Of a stretch of 64,000 nucleotides of DNA, positions 1 to 8,042 are shown one piece after another. Position 1 is the stretch's first letter. Each line of letters starts with the position of its first letter. Both the position numbers and the translations under genes were made by a program. This DNA is from Acholeplasma hippikon (lineage in GTDB: Bacteria > Bacillota_I > Bacilli_A > Acholeplasmatales > Acholeplasmataceae). The notes below the pieces were generated by a model. The model saw nothing but the letters and a program-made list of their open reading frames with translations. It was not told where the DNA came from and did not search any database. The stretch is from positions 558,001 to 622,000 of the forward strand of contig NZ_LR215050.1 in NCBI RefSeq assembly GCF_900660755.1, read 5' to 3'.

Positions 1-42
1 ATTTTAATTCCCCTTTTACTAAAATTATAACAAATTTTTGTA

Positions 43-198
43 AAATAAAAACCCAGAAAGCGGTGAGAATCTGTTAAGTACAGGTGGGAACTTCCTTTTC
101 GCTTACATCGGGATTCCAAATTAATGGCGTTCAACACACAGTAAACGTTTAAGATCCCATTCTCATAAATATGGGTTCCACCGGTTGCTTCCTAGGCA
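43..198 (-). ncRNA. ssrS: Structured small RNA with 6S-like architecture
   Basis: An independently promoted RNA of about 155 nt with no credible ORF. Its ends pair: a 10-bp closing stem joins 187-196 to 52-61. A second stem joins 175-182 to 83-91 with one bulged base. An open bubble of about 16 and 18 nt follows (159-174 against 92-109). An upper stem joins 148-158 to 110-120 with one mismatch, capped by a hairpin (128-133 with 142-147). Closing stem, large central bubble and apical stem is the plan of 6S RNA, which binds housekeeping RNA polymerase as a promoter mimic. The 3' arm of the closing stem runs into TTTTTATTTT, so it also serves as the terminator. The identity is inferred from shape and size only; I could not match a conserved 6S sequence block with certainty. 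Confidence 0.55.
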
Positions 199-203
199 CT
201 TAT

Positions 204-232
204 AATTTACATCTAATAGACCCTTTTGTCAA
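204..232 (-). promoter_or_regulatory. Promoter of the 6S-like RNA
   Basis: On the minus strand a perfect -35 TTGACA (227-232) is followed by a 17-base spacer and a -10-like TAAATT (204-209). The predicted start is near 197-198, right at the foot of the closing stem of the RNA. It lies just downstream of the galU stop, so the RNA has its own promoter. Confidence 0.7.
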
Positions 233-241
233 GTCTTATGT

Positions 242-1111
242 TTATTTGTTAACCTTACTTTTAAGTAATGCACTAACTTCTTCACTTAAGTCAGGACGGT
301 CTAAAGCAAAGTCAATGATAGCTTCAATGTATCCAACTTTTGATCCAATATCATATCGTTTACCTTCCATATCAAGTGAGTAAACTTCTTCATCATTCAT
401 TAATTTTAAGATTGAATCTGTTAATTGAATCTCACCACCAGCACCACGTTCTTGTGTTTCAAGTAATTCAAAAATTCTTGGTGTTAAAATATAGCGACCA
501 GAGATTGCTGAGTTTGATGGTGCTTTACCTTGAGGTTTTTCTACAACCCCTTTTAATTTAATTACATTTGAACCATCTTGGTTTTCACTCGGAATACAAA
601 TACCATAACGTTTTGTTTCACTATCAGGCACATTTTGTGTTCCAACAATTGATGCCCCTTTTAATTCATATGCATCAATTAATTGACGCAAAGCAGGTTT
701 AATTTTCGAAACATAAACATCATCTCCTAATAAGACTGCAAATGTTTCATTGCCTACAAATGATTTTGCTTGTAAGACCGCATGTCCTAAGCCTAATTGT
801 TCATGTTGAATCACATAAGACATCTTTACGCCTTTTGAGCATTCTTGAACTAATTTTAAATCATCTAGTTTATTTTTATCAATTAAGAATTTTTCTAGTT
901 CTGCATTTGACTCAAAATAACCACCGATTGATGTTTTATTTTCAGAAATAACTAGTAAAATTTCTTCAACCCCTGATTGAACTGCTTCTTCAACAATATA
1001 TGATAAAGCAGGACGATCAATAATCGGTAACATTTCCTTTGGTACAGATTTTGTAATTGGTAAGAATCTTGTTCCCCATCCTGCAGCTGGAATAACAGCT
1101 TTTTTAATCAT
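242..1111 (-). CDS. galU: UTP-glucose-1-phosphate uridylyltransferase
   Basis: Makes UDP-glucose from UTP and glucose-1-phosphate in the cytoplasm, feeding glycolipid and envelope sugar synthesis. The N-terminus carries the nucleotidyltransferase signature AGWGTRFLPITKSVPKEMLP, and GLGHAV and the LLGDD metal/sugar motif follow; length is normal at 289 residues. I start it at the ATG at 1111, which has AAGGAG nine bases upstream; an upstream in-frame ATG at 1129 lacks a good ribosome site. It overlaps the last 8 bases of the preceding membrane-protein gene, which points to translational coupling. Together with pgcA (10857-12491) it would complete glucose-6-phosphate to UDP-glucose. Family call is firm. 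Confidence 0.95.
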   Translation of the reverse strand: MIKKAVIPAAGWGTRFLPITKSVPKEMLPIIDRPALSYIVEEAVQSGVEEILLVISENKTSIGGYFESNAELEKFLIDKNKLDDLKLVQECSKGVKMSYVIQHEQLGLGHAVLQAKSFVGNETFAVLLGDDVYVSKIKPALRQLIDAYELKGASIVGTQNVPDSETKRYGICIPSENQDGSNVIKLKGVVEKPQGKAPSNSAISGRYILTPRIFELLETQERGAGGEIQLTDSILKLMNDEEVYSLDMEGKRYDIGSKVGYIEAIIDFALDRPDLSEEVSALLKSKVNK

Positions 1112-2582
1112 GCTTAAAATCTCCTTCATAATATACTAATATTCTCACATAAGTTGCTCGGTAAATCATTGCATTTAAAAGTACATCTCTTATCTTCTGT
1201 TCCATTAAGAATTTTGAATTTGTTGTTTTAACAGATACTCTTGCGGCGTAATACTGATTTGTATCAAACTCTTCCATTCTTGCTACATAATATTGCTTAC
1301 TCAAGGCTTCAATATCCTCAAGATTTTTAAATGAGAAGATGATTGATACAATTAATTCTTTTTGATAAATACTTAAATCATCTAATAATTCTGATAACTT
1401 TAATGCTCTTGCTACAATATATTCAGTCTTATGGAAAAATGTCATTTCATAAGTTTGTTTATATTTATCTTCATAAATACTACTATCAACTTTTGTTGAA
1501 AAGAGTCCTTCCAAGAAGATAATAAATTTATTTGCTTTTCTATAATCTTTTGTATAAAACTCAGTATAGAGTTCTATATTTTTTCCATTAAATGTATAAG
1601 CTGTAATCATAAAATGTTTACAGTTAGCATAAAATAAAATATCTTTTAATTTTCTTTCGAAATTTTTTAAATCAGATTTGAATCTATAGATACCAACTAA
1701 CGTGTAAGTTTCATTATACACAAAAGGCTCGTAAAATTCATTAGCATAAACATATCTTTTATCTGCTGGGTCATAATATTCATATGCATTATAATCTACA
1801 ATCTTTAGTGAATTGATTTTATCAAATATTAAATACCCAATTCCCATTAAGGTAATTGCAATTGATAAGAAAAGTTTTGAATAAAATGCTAGACCAATCA
1901 TATTAATTAAAAAGATGATTGGAATAAAGGTAAAGGTTATTGACACCCTTATCATTGCGGTAAATCCACTCTTCATTAAAATAAATGCTAAAACGAACAT
2001 TGCTAGAACCGCATAGAAAGTTAGCATTTGCACAGGATTATAGTTCGTTAAGTCAATATAGATATTCTTTAATTCATTGATGAGCAAGAAAATTGCCGTA
2101 AAGAAAAGTGTTATTGTTGTGATTTGTCTTGCACGTAAATACCAAACCTTAGTGAATAACTTTCTTGTTTGAGGTAGGTGAACATAGTTTCTCATCTCTT
2201 GACGATAATCAAAAAATGGCCAGTACTTACCTCTTAATGAAATTCTTAGTGGTAATATATCTTCTTTATTAAATTGTTTTTCTAAGTATTCTTCAAAGTT
2301 AGCTAGTGGGTTAACAATGATAGCCAACGTTCCAATAGCAATTACCGCATGCTGATAGTCACTTAAAAAAATCACACCCAATATGATGGTTATGATATAA
2401 ATTGTCATGATGAGAAATTTAGCAGTACCACTAAATAAGTAGGTCAGCGCTAAACTGATCATTATGATGGTGACAACTCCATAAATGATTTTAAGTTCGG
2501 GATCACTCACGATGAATACAATCACTAAAGAGATTAAGAACATCATAATAAGTACTGAACTTACTATAAGTCTTTTTTTCAT
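1104..2582 (-). CDS. Uncharacterised multi-spanning membrane protein upstream of galU
   Basis: A 492-residue protein I do not recognise. About eight hydrophobic segments fill residues 5-85 (three or four helices with very short loops) and 155-260 (four more). Between them is a basic cytosolic loop with an RGKYWPFFDYRQE-type patch. The C-terminal 230 residues are soluble, mixed alpha/beta and tyrosine-rich. No catalytic motif is visible. It has its own promoter (2609-2637) and shares an 8-base overlap with galU, so it may act in glycolipid or surface polysaccharide assembly; that is inference from context only. The start ATG is preceded by AAGGGGA. Confidence 0.8.
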   Translation of the reverse strand: MKKRLIVSSVLIMMFLISLVIVFIVSDPELKIIYGVVTIIMISLALTYLFSGTAKFLIMTIYIITIILGVIFLSDYQHAVIAIGTLAIIVNPLANFEEYLEKQFNKEDILPLRISLRGKYWPFFDYRQEMRNYVHLPQTRKLFTKVWYLRARQITTITLFFTAIFLLINELKNIYIDLTNYNPVQMLTFYAVLAMFVLAFILMKSGFTAMIRVSITFTFIPIIFLINMIGLAFYSKLFLSIAITLMGIGYLIFDKINSLKIVDYNAYEYYDPADKRYVYANEFYEPFVYNETYTLVGIYRFKSDLKNFERKLKDILFYANCKHFMITAYTFNGKNIELYTEFYTKDYRKANKFIIFLEGLFSTKVDSSIYEDKYKQTYEMTFFHKTEYIVARALKLSELLDDLSIYQKELIVSIIFSFKNLEDIEALSKQYYVARMEEFDTNQYYAARVSVKTTNSKFLMEQKIRDVLLNAMIYRATYVRILVYYEGDFKHD

Positions 2583-2608
2583 TTTTTCCCCTTACACTAA
2601 TTTATTTC

Positions 2609-2637
2609 ATTATATCAAATTATGACTTATTAGACAA
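2609..2637 (-). promoter_or_regulatory. Promoter of the membrane protein-galU operon
   Basis: Minus-strand -35 TTGTCT (2632-2637), 17-base spacer, and -10 TATAAT (2609-2614) preceded by TGA, giving an extended -10. It overlaps the terminator tail of rplT. Confidence 0.7.
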
Positions 2638-2662
2638 AAAAAGTGGTCATAATGACCACTTT
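2635..2662 (-). terminator. Terminator of infC-rpmI-rplT
   Basis: An 11-bp perfect stem (AAAGTGGTCAT) around a single-base centre, followed on the minus strand by a run of T, directly after the rplT stop. Confidence 0.9.
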
Positions 2663-2673
2663 TAAAGTTAAAT

Positions 2674-3489
2674 TTATTTGTTTGCTTTCTTAATAGCTTT
2701 AACTAAATCCGCTTTTAACATTCCTGTTGAATCGATATTTAAGTCTTTAGCCATTTCTTTTAATTCAGTAAATAATAAATCTTCGATTGGTAATTGTCCT
2801 AAAGCTGGTTTATACCCTAACTTAGCTAACGCTTTGATAAGTTCTTCTTTTTTTGCAGTTCTTGCATTAGGAACACCTTCATGAATAGCAGTTTGCTTTA
2901 AAGCAGTTGCTAATACGCTAGCAAGTCCAATTTCAGCTTTTTCTACTTCTTCTTTAGTAACTGGAGCTTCTTGTTTTACAACTTGTGGGGCTGGTTTAGT
3001 AGCCTCTTTAACTTTTGGAGCAGGTTTTTGTACTTCTGGTTTAACAGGAGCTTCTACTACCTTTGCTTCCTTTTTTTCTTCTAATTTATGCGTTTTTTTT
3101 TGCGCTTCTACAGCAACTTGGTATTTAGCAGGATTTGCGATTGCATCTTTAGCTAATTCTACATAATTTGAGAATACTTGTGGTTCTGATACAGCTAAGT
3201 CTGCTAATACTTTTCTGTTTAATTGAACGTTTGCTAAGCTTAATCCATAGATGAATCTTGAATATTTTAATCCGTTAGCTTGTGCAGCTGCATTGATACG
3301 TGAAATCCATAACTTTCTGAAGTTTCTCTTAGTTTGTCTTCTGTCACGGTATGAATATTGTAATGCACGCATAACTTGTTCATGAGCTGTACGATATAAT
3401 GTGTGCTTAGAACCGAAGTAACCTTTAGCTAATTTTAATACTTTTTTACGTCTTGCGCGTGTTGTTACGCCGCCTTTTACTCTAGCCAT
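2674..3489 (-). CDS. rplT: Ribosomal protein bL20 with a long C-terminal extension
   Basis: Residues 1 to about 118 are an ordinary bL20 ([20 protein letters not shown] start, [30 protein letters not shown]), a large-subunit assembly protein that also binds its own leader mRNA. The protein then continues to 271 residues, more than twice the family length. Residues 125-180 form a Lys/Pro/Ala/Glu/Val-rich linker. The last 90 residues hold two short helical units with the pattern of Rho-N/SAP-like modules ([15 protein letters not shown] and [13 protein letters not shown]...[13 protein letters not shown]). The extension is in frame with no stop, so it looks genuine. It is third in infC-rpmI-rplT. 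The bL20 call is certain; the tail's role is unknown, possibly RNA or ribosome binding. Confidence 0.97.
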   Translation of the reverse strand: MARVKGGVTTRARRKKVLKLAKGYFGSKHTLYRTAHEQVMRALQYSYRDRRQTKRNFRKLWISRINAAAQANGLKYSRFIYGLSLANVQLNRKVLADLAVSEPQVFSNYVELAKDAIANPAKYQVAVEAQKKTHKLEEKKEAKVVEAPVKPEVQKPAPKVKEATKPAPQVVKQEAPVTKEEVEKAEIGLASVLATALKQTAIHEGVPNARTAKKEELIKALAKLGYKPALGQLPIEDLLFTELKEMAKDLNIDSTGMLKADLVKAIKKANK

Positions 3490-3503
3490 TTTTTACTTCC
3501 TCC

Positions 3504-3704
3504 TTATTTTAAGTTAGCGATTAAGCGTTTGATTCTTTTAGCATCTGTCTTATGAACAGTTGTTTCTCCCGCTAATTGTCTATTTTGTTTTGTTGTTTTT
3601 GATGCTGCTAAGTGGTTTGAATATGCTTTATGTCTCATTAATTTACCAGTTCCTGAAACTTTAATACGTTTCTTTAAACCACTGTGTGTCTTTTGTTTTG
3701 GCAT
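3504..3704 (-). CDS. rpmI: Ribosomal protein bL35
   Basis: A 66-residue basic protein with the bL35 start MPKQKTHSGLKKRIKVSGTG and the RHKAYSNHLAASKTTKQNRQL core. It is a structural protein of the 50S subunit. It sits 4 bases after infC and 14 before rplT in the standard infC-rpmI-rplT order, and is likely co-regulated by the upstream leader. Confidence 0.97.
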   Translation of the reverse strand: MPKQKTHSGLKKRIKVSGTGKLMRHKAYSNHLAASKTTKQNRQLAGETTVHKTDAKRIKRLIANLK

Positions 3705-3708
3705 GTTG

Positions 3709-4254
3709 TTAACCTCTTTCCTCTAATTTCTTAGGAGCTACAATACCAATTAAAGTATTACCTTCAAGTTTTGGAGCTGCCTCAACCACTACGTTTTGTA
3801 ATGATTCAATAAATTTGTTTACTTGTTGTAAACCAATATCTTTATGGGTGATCATACGACCTCTAAAGCGAAGTGTTACTTTCACTTTATCCCCACCATC
3901 TAAAAATCTTTGAGCATTCTTAAGTTTAGTTTCAAAGTCATGTTTATCAATTGTTGGTGAAAGTCTAATTTCTTTGATTTCAACAACCTTTTGATTTTTC
4001 TTCATTTCCTTAAGTTTCTTTTGTTGATCGTATCTATATTTAGAGTAATCAAGAATTTTAGCTACCATCGGTTTTGAATCCGGTGATACAACTAGAATAT
4101 CGAATCCTCTGTCATTAGCGATCGCTAATGCTTGATTACGATCAAATAGCCCTAATTTAGTACCTGCATCGTCAATAACTAAGTATTGTCCAAATGGCAG
4201 TTGCTCATTTACTAAATCTTGTGTGTTTTTATTATTGCTTTTAAGTGGTTTAAT
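3709..4254 (-). CDS. infC: Translation initiation factor IF-3, starting at an ATT codon
   Basis: IF-3 binds the 30S subunit, blocks subunit joining and discriminates start codons. Reading upstream of the first in-frame ATG (4068) gives 62 further residues that complete the IF-3 N-domain (NEQLPFGQYLVIDDAGTKLG, then LGLFDRNQALAIANDRGFDI), ending in SPDSKP-M-VAKILDYSKYRYDQQKK. The reading frame opens at ATT (4252-4254) with AGGAG nine bases upstream. The product is 181 residues, the normal length. AUU initiation of infC is the classic device by which IF-3 represses its own synthesis. The C-domain residues are all present. The gene follows an attenuator leader and a consensus promoter. Confidence 0.95.
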   Translation of the reverse strand: MKPLKSNNKNTQDLVNEQLPFGQYLVIDDAGTKLGLFDRNQALAIANDRGFDILVVSPDSKPMVAKILDYSKYRYDQQKKLKEMKKNQKVVEIKEIRLSPTIDKHDFETKLKNAQRFLDGGDKVKVTLRFRGRMITHKDIGLQQVNKFIESLQNVVVEAAPKLEGNTLIGIVAPKKLEERG

Positions 4255-4416
4255 AGTCAGCCACTCCTTTCATTATTGTTGGCAAAACAATGAAAAAGTG
4301 AGTATATAAATATACCCACTTAGCACTAAAATCAGTTATCGAATTTAAGCTGTGCTTCTTTACCCAAGGATGGACCATCAGGTGAGAGGGTATCTCTTCT
4401 TTTCACATTATTACCA
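4255..4416 (-). promoter_or_regulatory. L20-type leader (attenuator) of infC-rpmI-rplT
   Basis: A roughly 160-nt untranslated leader between promoter and infC. It contains paired blocks (for example GAGATACCCTCTC) and, near its end, a strong hairpin with T run. Position, length and built-in terminator match the Firmicutes L20 leader, in which excess bL20 binds the RNA and favours termination. Assignment is by context and structure, not alignment. Confidence 0.75.
4288..4320 (-). terminator. Attenuator terminator in the infC leader
   Basis: A 10-bp stem (4311-4320 with 4297-4306, one G-U pair) with a four-base loop, then TTTTTCATTGTTTT on the minus strand, ending about 35 bases before the infC ATT. 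It is the regulated terminator expected in an L20 leader. Confidence 0.8.
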
Positions 4417-4421
4417 TAGCA

Positions 4422-4450
4422 ATTATATATCAATCACCATTGTATGTCAA
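4422..4450 (-). promoter_or_regulatory. Consensus promoter of infC-rpmI-rplT
   Basis: Minus strand: TTGACA (4445-4450), exactly 17 bases, TATAAT (4422-4427). A perfect match to the housekeeping sigma consensus, placed at the head of the L20-type leader. Confidence 0.93.
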
Positions 4451-4483
4451 CTAATAAATTATTTTTTTGTATTCTAACACAAA

Positions 4484-6283
4484 TTAAGAGAATTGAGACA
4501 TGAATAAATCATAGTATGAACCACGTTTATCCATCAATTCCTCATGTGTGCCTTGTTCAATTATATTACCATTTTGCATAAGTAGGATTAAATTTGCATT
4601 TCTAATCGTACTTAAACGGTGCGCAATCACAAAACTTGTTTTATCTTTCATCAAGTTTTTCATTGCTTCTTGAATATTGACTTCTGTATATGTATCAACA
4701 TTTGAAGTTGCCTCATCAAGAATTAAAATTTGTGATTTAGATAGCATTGCTCTTGCAATCACGATTAATTGTTTTTGTCCTTTTGAAATATTGATACCAT
4801 CATCAGAAAGGATTGTATGATAACCCTCTGGTAAATGTGAAATATAATGATGAATCTTAGCTTTTTTTGCTGCTTCTACGACTTCATCAAATGTTACATC
4901 GCCATTACCATATTTAATATTATCTAGTACACTACCTTTAAAAATCCATGTATCTTGTAAGACCATTGAGAATACTTTTCGGTAGTAATCGCGTTGATAG
5001 TTTTGAATTGGTTCATTATCTAAAGTGATTAATCCGCTATCAATTTCATAATAACGCATGAGTAAATTAACAAGCGTCGTTTTTCCAGCACCGGTTTGAC
5101 CAACAATCGCAATCATTTGACCTTTATCTGCTTTAAATGAAACATTTTTTAAAACTGGTTGATCTTTTTTATAACCAAAACTAACATCATTAAATTCAAT
5201 TACGCCTTCATTAATACCTTCTTTTAATGCATTTGGTATATCTTTTACTTCATCTGGTTGATCTAAAACATAAAATATTCTTTCAGCAGCTGCAAGTGCT
5301 GATTGGATATCTGCAACTAAATTACTTAATTGATTAATTGGTCCAGAAAAACGTTTTGAATATAACATGAATGAAGATAAATCTCCAACCGTTATAAATG
5401 AATATAGATATAAAATGACACCTGCGGTTGATACTAAGGCTGTCCCAAAGTTATTAATAAAGTTAACTGAAGGTCCAACAGTTGTTGAATAATACCCTGC
5501 TTCATAACTTTTCTTTTCAGCATCCTTATTTAATTGTTGGAACTGTTTATAAACATTTTCTTCTTGTACATATGATTGAATCGTTTTTTGAGCTGTAATC
5601 ATTTCTTCAGCATATCCATTTAAGATACCTAATTGTTGATTTCTTGCTCTTAATCGTTTCTTAATTACACGAGATAGTGCTGTTGTAATAATAAAGGATA
5701 AAGGAATTGTGATGACATAGATTCCAAGTAATGGAATTGAAATAATAATCATCATCACAAGTGAAACAATTAAAGTAATTGATGATGTAATCAAACTCAT
5801 GATATCTGCAGATATTGTTGTAGAAATGGTATCAATATCATAACTCATACGAGAAATAATATCTCCAGTTTGTGTTGTATCAAAGTAATTAACAGATACT
5901 TTTGTCATCTTATCAAAAAGGTCAGTTCTTAATTTATGAATTACACTTTGGCTTATTTTAACAAGCGCAACCGATAAGAAATAGTTCATAGTAGCTGATA
6001 CTAAATAGAACGCAATCATTAAACCAGCAAGCATGAAGATATTTTCAAAATTGATTTCTAGTTTATTATCATTTAATGTCATTTCATTAATCATACGACC
6101 TGTTAAATAAGGGCCGATTAAAGACAATGCATTCGCAATAATTGTTAAGACAAATCCAATGATTAGTCGTTTCTTATAATAAGATAGGTAGTACCAAAGA
6201 CGTTTAATTGTTTGTTTTTTATTTTTAGGTACTTGTGATCCATCATTTCTGGATTGGTGGCGTGATCCTGACATCTGATTCAT
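4484..6283 (-). CDS. ABC exporter half-transporter, second subunit
   Basis: A 599-residue fused permease-ATPase (type IV exporter fold): a cytosolic tail of about 35 residues, six membrane helices (about 38-330), then an ATPase with Walker A GQTGAGKTT, signature NISKGQKQL, Walker B ILILDEATSNVD and the H-loop AHRLS. The signature is off-consensus (SKGQ for SGGQ) while the catalytic Glu is intact. Its partner at 6280-8001 has the reciprocal defect, so the two should form a heterodimer with one degenerate and one consensus ATP site, as in LmrCD/TM287-288. The start overlaps the partner's stop as ATGA. Substrate unknown; multidrug or lipid export is likely. Confidence 0.9.
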   Translation of the reverse strand: MNQMSGSRHQSRNDGSQVPKNKKQTIKRLWYYLSYYKKRLIIGFVLTIIANALSLIGPYLTGRMINEMTLNDNKLEINFENIFMLAGLMIAFYLVSATMNYFLSVALVKISQSVIHKLRTDLFDKMTKVSVNYFDTTQTGDIISRMSYDIDTISTTISADIMSLITSSITLIVSLVMMIIISIPLLGIYVITIPLSFIITTALSRVIKKRLRARNQQLGILNGYAEEMITAQKTIQSYVQEENVYKQFQQLNKDAEKKSYEAGYYSTTVGPSVNFINNFGTALVSTAGVILYLYSFITVGDLSSFMLYSKRFSGPINQLSNLVADIQSALAAAERIFYVLDQPDEVKDIPNALKEGINEGVIEFNDVSFGYKKDQPVLKNVSFKADKGQMIAIVGQTGAGKTTLVNLLMRYYEIDSGLITLDNEPIQNYQRDYYRKVFSMVLQDTWIFKGSVLDNIKYGNGDVTFDEVVEAAKKAKIHHYISHLPEGYHTILSDDGINISKGQKQLIVIARAMLSKSQILILDEATSNVDTYTEVNIQEAMKNLMKDKTSFVIAHRLSTIRNANLILLMQNGNIIEQGTHEELMDKRGSYYDLFMSQFS

Positions 6284-8001
6284 AATGCTTCCTCCCCAAG
6301 TTGATGTACAATTAGTGTCTTATAATAGTCACTTAATTTTTTCAATTCATCATGTGTACCTTTTGCAACAATTTTTCCATCTTCAACAACCAAAATTAAG
6401 TCTGCATCTTTGATACTTGAAATTCGCTGTGCAACAATTATCTTCGTTGTGTCTTTTAAGTTTTCATTAATTGCTTTTCTTAAATTCCTATCCGTATGAT
6501 AATCTAATGCACTTGAGGCATCATCTAAAATTAAGACTTTTGGTTTACCAGCAATTGCTCTAGCAATTAATAATCTTTGACGTTGTCCCCCTGAAATATT
6601 TGTTCCTCTTTGTGATACTTTATAATCAAATTTTTCAGGTATCTGGTCAATGAAGTTTGCCTGTGCTATTTCTTTAGCAAATTCAACATCTTCTAACTCC
6701 ATATCACGTGAAAACTGAATATTCTCTCTTATTGATGATGAAAATACTGCATCATTTTGTAAAACTAATCCTATATGACGACGTAACGCTTCGTGTTTTA
6801 ATGTTCTAATATCTTCACCAAAGATTTTAATTTGACCTATTTGTGGATCATAAAAACGCATGAGTAAATTAATAATTGTTGTTTTCCCACTTCCAGTAGC
6901 ACCTAAAACACCTAAGGTTTGTCCTTTATAAAGTTTAAAATTGATATTTTCTAAGTGTGCTTCTTTACCATGATAAGAGAATGTAACATCATCAAATTCA
7001 ATATGCGGTGCATCACTTTCAAAAACTTCATTTGTTCCATCAATTAATTTTGTTCCCATTTCTAGAACTTCTTGAATACGATTTGCTGAAGCTTGTGCAC
7101 GTGATGTTTGAATAAAGATCCTTGTAATTGAACTCATTGCATTTAAGATAATTGTAAAATATGAGGTTAACGCTAAAATTTCACCAATCTTTGTTTCTCC
7201 ACGACTCACTCTAAATGCACCAAGAACTAAGACTACAACTAGTCCAATGTTCATGACAATATCAATCATTGGTCTAATTTTATTCATTGTCATGGTTGCT
7301 TTTAATTCTTCTTTAACTGTTTTTGTATTTTCTTCTTTAAAACGTTTATTTTCATGGTCAGTCATTGATAATGCTCTAACCACCCTAACACCAGTTATAT
7401 TTTCGCGAAGTGTTCGAATTAAATTATCAACTTGCTTTTGAATATTTGCATAAAGCGGTTGTCCTCGTTTTGTATAAAAATAAACAATCACAAAGATAAA
7501 TGGTAAAAGTGCAACCATGACTAGTGTTAAGGTAAGATCCATAAAGGATGCTATGATAATTCCACCCAGTAATAACATCGGTGCACGTATACCTAAACGC
7601 TGTAATGATCCTATCATCGAATAAATATTATATGTATCCGATGTAAGTCTTGAAATTAATGAAGTTGTTGTCACTTTATCAACTTGAATCGCATCTAATC
7701 GTTCGATTTTATAGAATAATTCTGCTCTCACATCAGCAACTGATGAGCTTGCAACCCTTTCAGCTAAACGGTTTGCATAAATATTAAAACCCCATCCTAA
7801 GACCGCAACCACCAACATGATTATGCCAATAACATAAACAAGTTTGTGTTCCTCTTTTGTCACATTTAAAACAACATCGTCAATTAAATATGCTAAAAGG
7901 TACGGAAGGATAAGGTCGGCAAAACTACCTAAAGTTTTTAATAATAAGGAGAAAAATACTGTGACTTTGTATTTTCCCATCTTAGCAAAGATAAATTTCA
8001 T
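6280..8001 (-). CDS. ABC exporter half-transporter, first subunit
   Basis: 573 residues: six membrane helices (about 12-310) and an ATPase domain with Walker A GATGSGKTT, consensus signature NISGGQRQR, and Walker B VLILDDASSALD. The residue after Walker B is Asp instead of catalytic Glu, and the H-loop His is replaced (IVAQRIS for the usual AHRLS), so this subunit's own Walker site is likely the non-hydrolysing one. It pairs with the gene that follows by a 4-base overlap. A palindrome lies in the promoter region (8017-8035). Function is inferred as drug or lipid export at the plasma membrane. Confidence 0.9.
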   Translation of the reverse strand: MKFIFAKMGKYKVTVFFSLLLKTLGSFADLILPYLLAYLIDDVVLNVTKEEHKLVYVIGIIMLVVAVLGWGFNIYANRLAERVASSSVADVRAELFYKIERLDAIQVDKVTTTSLISRLTSDTYNIYSMIGSLQRLGIRAPMLLLGGIIIASFMDLTLTLVMVALLPFIFVIVYFYTKRGQPLYANIQKQVDNLIRTLRENITGVRVVRALSMTDHENKRFKEENTKTVKEELKATMTMNKIRPMIDIVMNIGLVVVLVLGAFRVSRGETKIGEILALTSYFTIILNAMSSITRIFIQTSRAQASANRIQEVLEMGTKLIDGTNEVFESDAPHIEFDDVTFSYHGKEAHLENINFKLYKGQTLGVLGATGSGKTTIINLLMRFYDPQIGQIKIFGEDIRTLKHEALRRHIGLVLQNDAVFSSSIRENIQFSRDMELEDVEFAKEIAQANFIDQIPEKFDYKVSQRGTNISGGQRQRLLIARAIAGKPKVLILDDASSALDYHTDRNLRKAINENLKDTTKIIVAQRISSIKDADLILVVEDGKIVAKGTHDELKKLSDYYKTLIVHQLGEEAL

Positions 8002-8016
8002 AAGATACCTCTTCTC

Positions 8017-8035
8017 TTATGATATTTTATCATAA
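8017..8035. promoter_or_regulatory. Inverted repeat upstream of the ABC exporter pair
   Basis: Two perfect 8-base arms, TTATGATA and TATCATAA, around TTT, 16 bases upstream of the exporter start codon. It could be an operator for a local regulator or a weak hairpin ending the upstream gene; no T run of convincing length follows. Confidence 0.4.
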
Positions 8036-8042
8036 AAATATG

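Noticed and set aside
43-198. T-box or SRP RNA reading of the left-edge RNA
   Set aside because: GGTGGAACC recalls a T-box and AGGAAGC recalls SRP RNA, but there is no downstream gene to control, no GGAA-capped SRP helix, and the fold fits a closing stem with central bubble better.
171-383. 70-residue plus-strand ORF at the left edge
   Set aside because: It runs across the 6S-like RNA promoter and antisense to galU, with no ribosome site.
1112-1129. Longer galU N-terminus
   Set aside because: The upstream ATG lies at the start of the ribosome site of the true start at 1111.
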